From NCBI GenBank assembly GCA_014904985.1, contig MU129117.1, positions 11,748-62,493 on the forward strand: a stretch of DNA of 50,746 bases. Direction: 5' to 3'. Made by a program: the position numbers and the translations under genes. Source of the stretch: Hydnum rufescens UP504 (lineage: Eukaryota; Basidiomycota; Agaricomycetes; Cantharellales; Hydnaceae). Positions 40,921 to 50,746 of this stretch are shown piece after piece (positions within the stretch are counted from its first letter, which is position 1; each line of letters starts with the position of its first letter). The notes beneath the pieces were generated by a model. It saw only the letters and a list, made by a program, of their open reading frames with translations, made no database searches and was not told where the DNA came from.

Positions 40921-43900
40921 TCATAAGATAGGCTGCATACATACTCATCAAGCCTCCGGAGCTTCCCAGTCATATTCCCTGCAACCACTACTCATCCTGA
41001 AAATATCACTCTATGAACTATTTAAGACTGCAGAATGATAGATAGAGCTACTACCTTCCAATCTGTGGTAAAAATTTTTTGAAAAAGGTCATGAGGAGGA
41101 GAAGATGTATTCAGAAACACTCTGATAATGGAAAGTGCTTAGAATGGCTTTCCGCACCACTTCTTTTTTGGGAGGAAAAATTTGAGCACTTCCTAAAAAG
41201 GAAATCGGATCTTGCCGAGGCAGCAGAGATCTCCAGAATTCCCATTCTAGGCTAGGCACTGACTGTCACTACATCAACCATGCCACGCAAGTGCAAGGCA
41301 GCACTTGTGTGGCAGACCAATCTAGGCCATTATGCACAAAAAAAAGTGAGTATTTATTCTGCCACTCTGTTCAATCTGTCAATTGTATATACCCTAATTG
41401 GGCAGGCACACTCTGAGGAACCAATTGTGGTTTTGTCAGGCTCAGACTCAAGAAACAATGGGGGCGGCTCTCAGGTGGATCTCCTGAGCATTATCACTGA
41501 CACCACAAGCTCCATTCTTTCTGATGAATCACTTCCTGAGGACGATATTCCCCCTAACAGCCCTGATGGTTTTGCTGCCATACTTGCAGCTGCCATGCAA
41601 AGGCTTCAGGCAGATGCAAGAACTCACATATGAGGGGCTGTGGAAGGAGTATCTGTCTTCTACAGGAAGATAGGACAGAAGGCCAAATCCATGGAACGAT
41701 GCTACCGGGCCACAAATAAGAAGGCACTCGCAGAGTCTGAAAAAAATGGGAATCAGCTCACAAAATGGTTCAAACCAAACCCAGCCAGGCAGCCATCCAC
41801 CAAATATGCCCATTCTTTGCCTAATCCACCTAATCCACCCATGCCCATCATTTCAGTATCCCCATTGTCCCCCCAGCAACCCGCCATACTGTCGCCAATT
41901 GCCTACTGCCCATAATTGATCAGGCTGCCAGTAACATGGAGAGTGAGGACACAGAAGAAGACATACCAATGGATCCAGAGCTGTCCAAAGATTCTTACAT
42001 CTCCATGCACCCAGACCTTTTGACATCTCCCCCCCCATCTCCAGCTTTATCTGTCATGCTGGAAAGGTCACCATCAGTGGACCACATACTAGACAATGGC
42101 ATCCTTGCAGCAGAGGAGGAAAACTATGACAATTTTGGGGATGTTGATACAAGTTTATCACACTCGACCAAAAAACCCTTCCTCCCTGCACCTTCATTCA
42201 ATGATGCAAAGAGCACACTCCACGATCTCCAGGAAATCCTAAAGCCTCCACAAAAGACAGGACCTGGCTATAAGGACCCTGAACTTGGGCTCATGTACCA
42301 AGGTCGACTCGAGATGATGGTGATCTTGCTCAACCTATATATCAAAAGCCTGAAGGGATGCAATGGCAGCACTGCAGCTGCATGGACACATACCTCTTTG
42401 ATTGCTGCAAAAGCTGTGGGGAAGGGTCCTTGGTTGGCACGATGAATGCAGGAATGGGTTCAGGCATTTATTGCAGACCGCAGCGCCCTTCCAGTCAACA
42501 TTTATGGTCATTGGAAGGTATCAGCCCTTTCAGAGGAAGATCTTGCCACCGAGATCCACCTACACCTGCAGTCAAAAGGGAAATTTGTTGCCGCCATTGA
42601 CATTGTGCGATACTTGGACTTGCCAGATGTTAAATCATGATTTGGCTTGAAGAACACAATCCACCTGGTAACAGCACAGCAATGGATGAAAGTGATGGAA
42701 TACTGCTGGAAAAAGGAACCAAAGGGTCAGTATGTCAATGGACACGAACGCAAGGATGTCATTGCATACCATCAAAATTCCTTCCTTCCTTTTTGGGACA
42801 AGCTGTTGCCTTTGCTGAGGGCATGGGATCGGGATGGAAATGAGGTGATGAACGAGGTGGCAGGCAAAAGGACCATAGTGTGGACTCATGATGAATCCAC
42901 TTTTTACACTCATAATCAGCGCAAGCTGTGGTGGGTCCATGACAATGAGACCCCAAAACCTATTCAAAAGGGTGAAGGAGTGTCCTTGATGGTGGCAGAC
43001 TTTGTCTCGGCTGATTATGGTTGGTTGCGCTCACCAGATGGCTCATGCACAGCTCAGGTCCTCTTCAAAGCAGGCAAGAACCACGAGGGATTCTTCACCA
43101 ATGATGATATTATCACCCAAGCTTCTCAGGCAATGGATATCCTTGATAAATACTACCCCGATGAGTGGCATGTCCTTGCCTTTGATAATGTGACAACTCA
43201 CTCAAAACGACCCAATGATGCGCTCTCTGCAACATGGATGCCAAAAAACATGCCAAAGGCCCCTCGGAATTTTCTTGTTGAGGTGACGAAGTATGAAAAC
43301 AGTGGAAAGACAGTCCTTGACAGCAACAGCCATCTGGTAAAGGAAAAGCAACAAATGCGCAGCGGAAAGTTCCCGGATGGATCCCCCCAGTCACTTTATT
43401 TCCCACCTGGCCATGAGCATGCTGGGCAGTTCAAAGGCATGGCGAGGATTTTAGAAGAGCAGGGTATCAACACCAAAGGGCTGAAGGCACAGTGTGGCTC
43501 AAACTTCAAATGCTGATCTAATATTATTCTGCCGAATTCACCTCCATGCTGCTGTTGGAAGGGACTCTTTGATCAACCTGATTTTGCAAGCCAGAAATCC
43601 AGACTAGAAGAGCTTGCAGCCCAGCATGGTTTTGAAGTCTCTTTCTACCCCCACTTTCACTGTGAATGTAACTTCATTGAATCCAATTGGGGTTATGCTA
43701 AGTGGATATATCACCAATATCCAGAGTCCTCGGATGAAAAAACACTAGAGCAGAATGTTCTCAATGCACTGGAGTCTGTTCCTCTCATTTCAATGCGTTG
43801 GTGAGTGTTCTAACAGGCACTTTTCTATTCATTTTCATTGACTCTTGCAGCTTTTTTACACATTCATTACAGTTTATGGATGCCTACCATAAGGGTCTGA

Positions 43901-44159
43901 ATGGTGCACAGGCGGCATGGGCTAACAAAAAGTATTGTGGCCATCGAGTTCTTCTGGACACACTCATGGCGGACTTAGAGAAGGAATACCAATAGGTTAG
44001 TTTTACAATTTAGACTTGCCATATTATGTCCTGGGCCAAGATCAAAAGTCGGTATGGGGTGGACAAAATTTGAGCACCTAAAGCCTAACCCTAATTGATC
44101 ACATGACCCTTCAGAAAATGCCGGAGGCTTGATGAGTATGTATGCAGCCTATCTTATGA
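40921..44159 (+). mobile_element. DDE_3-type DNA transposon with 39-bp inverted repeats
   Basis: The left end TCATAAGATAGGCTGCATAC continues to CTCCGG at 40959; the right end is its complement, 44121-44159, essentially perfect over 39 bp. A CTTT on both sides (40917-40920, 44160-44163) may be the target duplication. TA dinucleotides inside the ends make the exact boundary ambiguous. Length about 3.2 kb, with one transposase gene. It interrupts the gene starting at 40591. Confidence 0.8.
41280..43998 (+). pseudogene. DDE_3-like transposase, full length but with stops
   Basis: ATG at 41280 (MPRKCKAALV). An intron of about 60 nt (GTGAGT..GGGCAG, ending 41405) is in frame. An acidic linker leads to YRKIGQKAKSMERCYRA. 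The frame shifts near 41880. From 41936 one frame continues through TGAs at 42443, 42638 and 43514 to the catalytic region: D in WTHDEST (about 42890), D in AFDNVTTHS (about 43180), a Cys cluster, and E in CNFIESNWG (about 43680). An intron at 43801-43850 (GTGAGT..TTGCAG) joins the C-terminal exon ending TAG at about 43996 (MDAYHKGLNGAQAAWANKKY). A further TGA is at 41631. Every TGA fits a former Arg codon; at 42638 the Arg-rich context (DVKS_FGLK) is clear. The relative at 14985-16460 is shorter. Confidence 0.8.
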
Positions 44160-44163
44160 CTTT

Positions 44164-44324
44164 TCACCCCCTCCCAGTTAAAAGAATATCATGTGTTTCT
44201 GAGCAAGTCAAGTCTGGGAATTGAAAAATTGAATCACCACGAATTTAATTGCAAACACCTTGTGATCAAATGCACCCTGGAATTAAAACTACAAGTGATC
44301 GCCAAGGCTCAGGTGTCTAATTAA
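44164..44324 (+). pseudogene. probable 3' part of the gene interrupted at 40920
   Basis: Open frame directly beyond the right TIR (TPSQLKEYHVFLSKSS .. AKAQVSN, stop TAA 44322-44324). Its assignment to the gene at 40591 rests on position only, and the frame is one base off. Confidence 0.35.
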
Positions 44325-44422
44325 GTCCCCATCCCAAGAAATTAAATGCTAACTTCCAAAAAGCAATTTAAGGAACACTGAATTATGTAGAATTCCCCAA
44401 GATCGTTCTATTATCACTCACC

Positions 44423-44851
44423 ATGTCTGCAATTAAATTCTCGTATCCTGAAGGATGTTACCCATGCTACAAATATCCTGATGACATATTCAATCTGTCC
44501 CATCAATTCATCAAGCAAAAGGGGTTTGGCAAAGTCATTTTCCGCCTTGGAGTGGAGGATGCGAGTGGATTGATGGTGGCATATATTCCCAGAGGCGTCC
44601 CATTCATTTTCCAGGCCTACATCAAATCTGTGGACAAATACAATTTCACCTTTGTTACGATCCTACTTCCCATCAGTTACCAACACATTGATTGTTCATT
44701 TGGGAACATTCTCCTATCATCGATCTTGGAGCCCAAGGATTTCCCATTCCCACCCATCTCTCCCTTCATGTCTCTTGTTTATTCCATCACAAACCCACTC
44801 CACTGGAGATCTGTCAGACGTTCTATGTGTAATTTCCTTCGTCATCTCTGA
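44423..44851 (+). CDS. hypothetical protein, 142 residues
   Basis: Complete ATG-to-TGA frame (MSAIKFSYPEGCYPCYKYPD and on). Aromatic- and Ile-rich, no clear membrane segment or signal peptide, and a basic C-terminus (HWRSVRRSMCNFLRHL). Same strand as its neighbours. Unrecognised. The TGA end follows CTC, so decay is not suspected here. Confidence 0.4.
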   Translation: MSAIKFSYPEGCYPCYKYPDDIFNLSHQFIKQKGFGKVIFRLGVEDASGLMVAYIPRGVPFIFQAYIKSVDKYNFTFVTILLPISYQHIDCSFGNILLSSILEPKDFPFPPISPFMSLVYSITNPLHWRSVRRSMCNFLRHL

Positions 44852-45177
44852 TTCAAAAGGATCTGGAACCTAGACAGCTGTTCTTTCTTTTCAAATGTGA
44901 TTCATATGCTAAAAATGGAATGAAGGCAAAGGATTTGATTTGAATTGAAAACAATTCACAAGGGAATGACAGCTGTCAGAAGTAAAATGAATAAGGAAAT
45001 CATGTCAAACTCAGGATGAGGATAAAAGGGCAGTGAAAGTCATTCCAGAACCCCATTCTCCTCCTCTCATACCTCTTAGTTCGTTTGAGTTCCTTCTCTC
45101 CTCTTTCTTTCTCTTTTCTCATCTTTTCTTTTCTCATCTCTCTCTCAGATCCTATCATCATTTTTCTTTCATTTCCA

Positions 45178-45565
45178 ATGGACCCCACTATCGTCCCAGC
45201 TGTGGAAAAATGCACAGAAGGTATGATTAGTCCTTCAAAATTTCCCAAGGTCTTTAAATGATATATTGAAAGAAGAAGCAGGAACCAAGAAGTTCATCAA
45301 GTTACACCTTCTGGTAGAGGATGACACATCGTTTTATCTTTCGTTCCAGGCTGGAAAACCAGGATGGTTTTGTCCAGATCTGCTTGCCAAGGAGAGGAAG
45401 TTTACCAGGGCGTTTCTAAACTGGGTGCTGGTTAAATCTGTAGTGTCTGAGAGTCCTGACTTTAAAGTTGAAGTCAGATTAGGGATTGCAGTCCAGAACA
45501 CCCCTGAAAGGGAAGCTTGTATCCATCCCCTCTTCACCCATAATCCCTTTGATGCACGTATTTGA
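45178..45565 (+). pseudogene. hypothetical protein with one-base frame break
   Basis: A TATA-like GGATAAAAGGG (45020) and a long pyrimidine-rich leader precede ATG 45178 (MDPTIVPAVEKCTEG). A one-base shift in the AAA at about 45256 moves it into the frame KEEAGTKKFIKLHLLVEDDT, which stays open to a TGA at 45563. About 128 residues if joined. Unrecognised; the context suggests a small soluble protein. A second, indel-riddled copy of the 3' part lies at 46267-46580. Confidence 0.4.
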
Positions 45566-46257
45566 ATCATGTCTTGTCCTGTTCCCCCATCCCTCGTTTC
45601 CTAAAGAATTACAAAAAAAAACAAACGGACCCCAGGACAAGTTTGACACAAAAGGAAAGAGTCATGAGGCCATCAAAGAAATAGTTATAAAGGGCCCCAT
45701 CGGAATACCAGACCTTGTTCGCATCAGCCCCAGCCATGCCTATCCAGCAACTTTCACTTGTCTATCACCATTTTGATCACATCGATGATGATCCTCTTCA
45801 TTGGCATCCATTCCTCCACTCCACATTGCTATTCTCCCTACACCTGAAAATTCGTTTGAAGGGATCATTCTATCAAAAAGTATCAAGCTGGCACGAGATA
45901 CATTTATCTGGGTCAAGATTCACTATGCCCCCTACCAAGAAGGACCTTGAAGTTGTCGCTGGTAGTTGCCTTACAAATTTCAACTGGTGACAAGATATCC
46001 TCGAGTATTCCCAACCTCTGTTCCTCAATCTGGAAGTAATAGATGCAGTCCAGGACAGTTTACCCAACAATGCAGTCAAATCTATTGAGTGCAACATTTG
46101 CATTGGACAAGGCATCACAGTGGACAGAAGGATGGACTTGGTGGTTTCAAGAAGTGGAAAAGTGGAGGAATGAAGATGAAGTCTTTACTGAATATGGGTG
46201 GCAAGAAGTAGGAATTCACAGTGCATTGCAAGGGACTGCAATCTAAAGTGTTCACAA
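45252..46257 (+). repeat. 1-kb tandem duplication, first copy
   Basis: Same sequence as 46258-47262, in direct orientation, but with many single-base indels between the copies. Both end ACTGCAATCTAAAGTGTTCAC. Confidence 0.9.
45735..46246 (+). pseudogene. hypothetical protein, frame-broken
   Basis: TATA-like GTTATAAAGGG (45683) lies 45 bp before ATG 45735 (MPIQQLSLVYHHFDHIDDDP). The two copies read through different stretches of one frame: the second copy is open through HSSTPIAILLTPENSFEGII, and the first is open at the end (WTWWFQEVEKWRNEDEVFTE). So the real gene is probably about 165 residues, and each copy is broken at different places. No family recognised. Confidence 0.4.
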
Positions 46258-47262
46258 TTTAAATGATTATATTGAAGAAGAATCAGAACCAAGAAGTTTC
46301 ATCAAGTTACACCTTCTGGTAGAGGATGACAATCGTTTTACTTTCGTTCCAGGGCTGGAGAAGCGAGGATGGTTTGTGTCCAGATCTCGCTTGGCCAAGG
46401 AGAGGAAGTGTTACCAGGCGTTTCTAAACTGGTCGCTGCTGGTTAAGATCTGTAGTGTCTGAGGAGTCCTGACTTTAAAGTTGAAGTCGAGATTAGGGAT
46501 TGGCAGTCCAGAACACCCCTGAAAGGGAAGCTTGTATCCCATCCCCTCTTCCACCCATAATCCCTTTGATGCACGTATTTGAATCATGTCTTGTCCTGTT
46601 CCCCCATCCCCTCGTTTCCTAAAGAATTACAAAAAAAAAAACAAACGACCCCAGGACAAGTTTGACACAAAGGAAAGAGTCATGAGGCCATCAAAGAAAT
46701 AGTTATAAAGGGCCCCATCGAATACAGACTTGTTAGCATCAGCCCCAGCCATGCCTATCCAGCAACTTTCACTTGTCTATCACCATTTTGATCACATCGA
46801 TGATGATCCTTTCATTGGCATCCATTCCTCCACTCCCATTGCTATTCTCCTTACACCTGAAAATTCGTTTGAAGGGATCATTCTATCAAAAAGTATCAAG
46901 TGGACGAGATACATTATCTGGGTACAAGATCACTATGCCCTACCAACGAAAGGACCTTGAAGTTGTCCTGTAGTTGCTTACAAATTTCAACTGGTGACAA
47001 GATACCTCCTCGAGTATTCCCAACCTCTGTTCTCAATCTGGAAGTAATAGATGCAGTCCAGGACATTTACCCAACAATCAGTCAAATCTATTGAGTGCAA
47101 CATTTTGCATTGGACAAGGCATCACAGTGGACAGAAGGATGGACTTGGTGGTTTCAAGAGTGGAAAAGTGGGAGAATGAAGATGAAGTCTTTACTGAATA
47201 TGGGTGCAGAAGTAGGAATTCACAGTGCATTGCAAGGGACTGCAATCTAAAGTGTTCACCAT
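46258..47262 (+). repeat. 1-kb tandem duplication, second copy
   Basis: It repeats 45252-46257 with many scattered single-base indels. Its gene frames are broken differently. It abuts LTR A at 47264. Confidence 0.9.
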
Positions 47263-47263
47263 C

Positions 47264-48093
47264 TGTGGAAGGAATAACTGTCTAGTATCTGAAAACACAA
47301 GTTTGAAAGTGCTCTGACCTTAGACCTCGATCAATGATCTGTTGGAGTGTTTAGGACAACCTTATCTTGCTACTGCCCAAAGATATCAAGGAAACTCAGT
47401 TGAAATAACTCCATTCAACAAACAAAATAAAAAGTTTTCTACATGTCAAAAAATATGCTTATGTAATCAAGATTTGTAATCAAAAACCCAGACTCAAAAG
47501 TATGACAAAGCTATTTGTGTGACTAAGCAAAAGATATGACTCAGCCTGATTTAGTCATCCAAACATCCCACAACTGCACCATTCCAAACATCACACAGAC
47601 TTTGGCACAGAAAAGTACACAGACATCCAAAAATACATATAAGGAATTGAAATTTGTAGTTTTAGGTAGCTTTTAGATAAGACTCCCCTCGAAATAAAGT
47701 AGTTACAGATGAGAAATTCAAGTGGCCAAGTAACTGAAAGGTGTACTCAGAGCAACAACGAGAAGTTGTAGATAGTTGTAGGACCCTCAGTGTGGGTGTT
47801 GCTAGATGTCTAAGCCCTGAATCATACGATAATAGGTTCAAGCCCATAAAAGTTTAAAATCAGAAATAGCTTCTAAGTTTCAATTTGACAATTGTGATAC
47901 AAGTAGTCCAGCTAGAGTCAGAAACATTATGTCATATCAGAGTCATCCATATCATTTCTATACCTAGTAAGCCAATCAACCCATTGAGACTAACCTGAGC
48001 CCCTCCCATACCTTTTCATTCCCAATCCCTATAACCTTAGCCAACATCTGGTGGTGTTAGTAATTTCTGCAGAGTGATAAAGCATCTTCTACA
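47264..48093 (+). mobile_element. LTR, family A, uninterrupted solo copy
   Basis: 830 bp, TGTGGAAGGAATAACTG to CATCTTCTACA. No primer-binding site follows (ATGCCCTG instead) and no 5-bp duplication is visible, so at least one side has rearranged. It serves as the reference that defines the insertion in the copy at 24037-28044. Confidence 0.85.
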
Positions 48094-48480
48094 ATGCCCT
48101 GTTAAACCACCAGTGCATGCTCCAAAGAAGGTTGCAGGTGACAGTGATGGTGGTGAAGAAATCGTGGATTTAGATGTAGTTGGCAATGAAAATGGCAGTG
48201 GTGAGTCATCGGAGGATGATGGGGAGGGGTTGTGACAAGCTCTGTACAAGGTTTGGGGGTGATCAGTGGTCAGTAGCAGGAGCAGTGACTAATTCTTCTG
48301 AACCCACATGTTTCACAGAGTTATTCATGGCCATTCCCACCCCAACCAGTCTCTTCATGTGGATTATTTTCAATTCTTATTCTATGGTCTTGAAAATTTT
48401 CAAATATACTCTAAAGATACCTGTCCATCATCCTACATATGCAGATGGGGGGAATATGAAGAAATGTAAAAGAATTTCAA
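48094..48480. other. decayed upstream part of the second gypsy element
   Basis: Acidic, gag/protease-linker-like codons (EIVDLDVVGNENGSGESSED, 48157-48225), then frames broken by several stops. Not annotatable beyond that. Confidence 0.35.
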
Positions 48481-50290
48481 CTTCACCAAGTTGTGTTTCA
48501 AGGATATATAAAGTACTGTATCCCCCAATGAGCAGCAAGAGATGGATGCCTTCTTGAAAGAGCACCTAGAGACTGGACAAATCTGCCCATCCAAGTCACC
48601 CATAGCTGCCCCTGTCTTCTTTGTTAAGAAGAAGGATGGAGGCCTATGCTTTGTCCAGGATTATCAGAAGCTCAATGCTGCTACAGTGAAAAATGCTTAT
48701 CCTCTCCCCCTGGTGACAGACATCTTAAATTGAGTCACTCAGGCCAAGTTCTTCACCAAGTTGGATGTGTGATGGGGCTACAACAATATTCAGATGCACA
48801 AAGGAGATGAATGGAAGGCAGCATTCCACACCAACTGAGGACTCTTTGAACCACTGGTCATGTTCTTTGGGCTGACTAATAGTCCTGCCACCTTTCAAAC
48901 CATGATGAATCACCTCTTCAAAGATCTTGTTGCTGAAGGAGTGGTAGCTGTGTACATGGATGATATTCTGGTTTTTACTGAAACACTCACACAACACTAC
49001 AAGGTAGTCCAAAAGGTCCTCCAAATCCTGCAAGAGAATCATCTGTTCCTCAAGGCTGAGAAGTGCACCTTCAGAGCTGCAACCATGGAGTATCTCAGAC
49101 TCATCCTATCCCCTGGACAAGTTGGAATGGATCCAGTTAAGGTTGCTGGAGTTCAGGAATGGCCATCTCCTACAACAGTCAAAGAGGTTCAATCATTCCT
49201 TGGCTTTGTTAACTTTTACTGATGCTTCATCAAAAATTTCTCATATATTGCCCATCCCCTTCACCAACTCACCCAGAAAGATGCACCATGGAGGTGGGCA
49301 GAGGATCAGAAAAGGGCTTTTGATCAGCTAAAGACAGCCATCACCTCAATGCCCATTCTTGTGCATCCTGATGCTGATCAGCCCTACTGTCTGGAAGCAG
49401 ACAGTTCTGACTTTGCTACAGGGGCTGTCCTCTCCCAGCTAAGGGATGATGACAAGTGGCACCCAGTGGGATTTATTTCTAAAAGCCTCAATGATGTGGA
49501 ACACAATTATGAAATTAATGACAAAGAGCTATTGGCAATCATCATGGCTTACAAGAATTTTGACACCTCCTCGAAGGAGCTGCACATCTGGTGGAAATAT
49601 TGACTGATCACCACAATCTTGTCTATTTCATGACAGCCCAATCTCTCAATCAGTGACAGGCATGCTGGTCCTTGTTCTTATCCCATTTTGATTTCCACAT
49701 CACCCACCACCCTGGAAAGAGTTCTACTAAACCTGATGCCTTATCTCACTGAGCTGATCATCATCATGGGGAGGGAGATAACCAGAATCAGACCCTCCTT
49801 CCACCCAAGCTCTTCCAGATTAAGGCAACAGAAAGCTTGCCCATACAGGGTCTTGGGGCTGGTTTCCAGTGGAGGATCTGTGACTCAAAGGATCTAGATG
49901 AGTCAGTGGCCAAGGCAATAAAGGATCTGGATGGATCTGAGGAGGATGGTTGGGTTGTATCTGATGGGCTTATCCTCCTCTGGGGAAAAGTCTATGTCCC
50001 ACACAATCCCAAGTTGTGTCATGATATTGTCAAGGCTCATCATGACACTCCTGTTGCTGGGCACCCTGGTCGATGGAAGACAGTTGAACTAGTCACTCAC
50101 AATTACTGGTGGCCAGGAATCACATGATACATTGCTGACTATGTATAGGGGTGTGACAGATGCAATCGCACTAAGACATTCCCCACCATGCCACTAGGAG
50201 AACTACAACCTAACTGGGTTCCAGACCATTGATGGCAAATTGTCACCACAGACTTCATCACAGGCCCAGCCTGGTCAGCCATATAGAGGG
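48481..50290 (+). pseudogene. second Ty3/gypsy pol, heavily CpG-mutated
   Basis: RT-RNase H-integrase of a Tf2/chromovirus-like element, a family different from the pol at 30.3-36.9 kb. [32 protein letters not shown] (catalytic YMDD-type, about 48950), FLGFVNFY. RNase H: CLEADSSDFATGAVLSQ (about 49390), then a small deletion and shift near 49590, LTDHHNLVYF. Integrase zinc part: HHDTPVAGHPGRWKTVEL and CDRCNRTK; core start WQIVTTDFITGP. In-frame stops at 48731, 48770, 48836, 49220, 49654, 49750, 50125 and 50230 are TGA at Arg positions, and TAGs lie at 50146 and 50284. Cys, His and Gln stand at other conserved Arg sites. It ends at about 50290. Confidence 0.85.
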
Positions 50291-50390
50291 GCCTTAAAAG
50301 GAGGGACACATTGATGACTTAGGTAGGCCTAAATGGCTGAAATCAAGTTTGATGTCAAGTGATGATCAAAAAGCTGAATTTGACAACCTC

Positions 50391-50746
50391 CTTTTTCTTG
50401 GCGAGCCACAACATGTAGGAGGAGATTTAATTCTTCATCTGTTAGGAAATTGCTGGGTATGTTGGAAATGATTTTGTTGATTCTTTCTGGTGTTAATTTT
50501 ACTGTGAATGGGAAGTCTGCAAGTCCTGGAGGGTGTGTGGATAGTGGGGAAAGTTCTGGCACTCTGAGCTCTTTATAGGGTTTTCTAATAACTGGATTCC
50601 TGGATACACCTAGTGGAATGGGATTCTTCTTTTTGTCCACAGTCTTGTACTTGGTCTTGCCTACATTTCGAATTATTTGGCCTAGATGAGATCCAAATAT
50701 TTGAGGTTCTGCTGAGGAGCTGCTTTGAGTCTTGGGGTTGAATAAT
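50391..50746 (-). pseudogene. third copy of the first gypsy pol (linker to RT), partial
   Basis: Matches 32165-32520 and 34425-34770 (minus strand: KTVDKKKNPIPLGVSRNPVI .. LLLHVVARQEKG). It starts abruptly after CTCCTTTTT and runs off the window end. Confidence 0.85.

Noticed and set aside
48180..48557. 125-codon plus-strand gene before the second gypsy RT
   Set aside because: It is out of frame with the gypsy coding remnants on both sides and overlaps the acidic linker codons in another frame.

Overview
The window looks like a repeat-dense, TE-packed stretch of a filamentous fungal genome, most likely a basidiomycete (Agaricomycetes). The signs are short GT-AG introns of about 50-60 nt inside transposase genes, pogo/Fot-type and DDE_3-type transposases, Ty3/gypsy and DIRS-like retroelements of kinds common there, and mutational decay focused on CpG. 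Two runs of exactly 25 Ns (20221-20245, 33064-33088) are assembly gaps. I recognise no conserved housekeeping gene.

Layout. 1-1700: an 18-bp minisatellite split by an LTR-like repeat. 2180-5925 plus 8900-9130: the most unusual object, an array of exon-intron-like modules. Each module has one hairpin at the exon 3' end and a second inside a GT-AG intron. The left half reads on the minus strand and the right half on the plus strand. A 604-bp almost perfect palindrome (3905-4508) sits at the pivot, and AATA-rich tails plus GGGGCCCC-rich blocks lie outside. A separate single module with intact CpGs is at 33089-33611. 5926-8897: a pogo-type transposon with TA duplications sits in the tail of the right half. 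9131-11040: old LTR-like remnants. 11041-14083: a second pogo-type transposon with TA duplications. 14266-14762: a solo LTR with a perfect 5-bp duplication. 14985-16460: a minus-strand DDE_3 transposase pseudogene. 16752-24036: two LTR families (A, about 830 bp; B, about 1.6 kb) in inverted arrangement around a gap and a minus-strand gag. 24037-28044: an LTR A copy split by a DIRS-like retroelement fragment. 28047-36941: a Ty3/gypsy body whose protease-RT-RNase H part is inverted relative to gag and integrase, and is duplicated around the second gap. 37200-47262: a CpG-retaining region with several unrecognised small plus-strand genes, a 20-bp minisatellite, a third DDE element with 39-bp terminal inverted repeats, and a noisy 1-kb tandem duplication. 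47264-48093: an uninterrupted LTR A. 48480-50290: another, heavily mutated gypsy pol. 50391-50746: a third copy of the first gypsy pol.

Theme. Across unrelated elements most in-frame stops are TGA, and they fall where the reading frame or a relative points to arginine (CGA), with companion Arg to Cys/His/Gln changes. This is what C-to-T mutation at methylated CpG produces. Parts of the window (DIRS fragment, 36.3-38.8 kb, the lone module at 33.1 kb) escape it. No gene here forms a metabolic pathway; the working parts are mobile-element enzymes, their LTR promoters (with clusters of the bZIP-type site TGACTCA) and the structured array.
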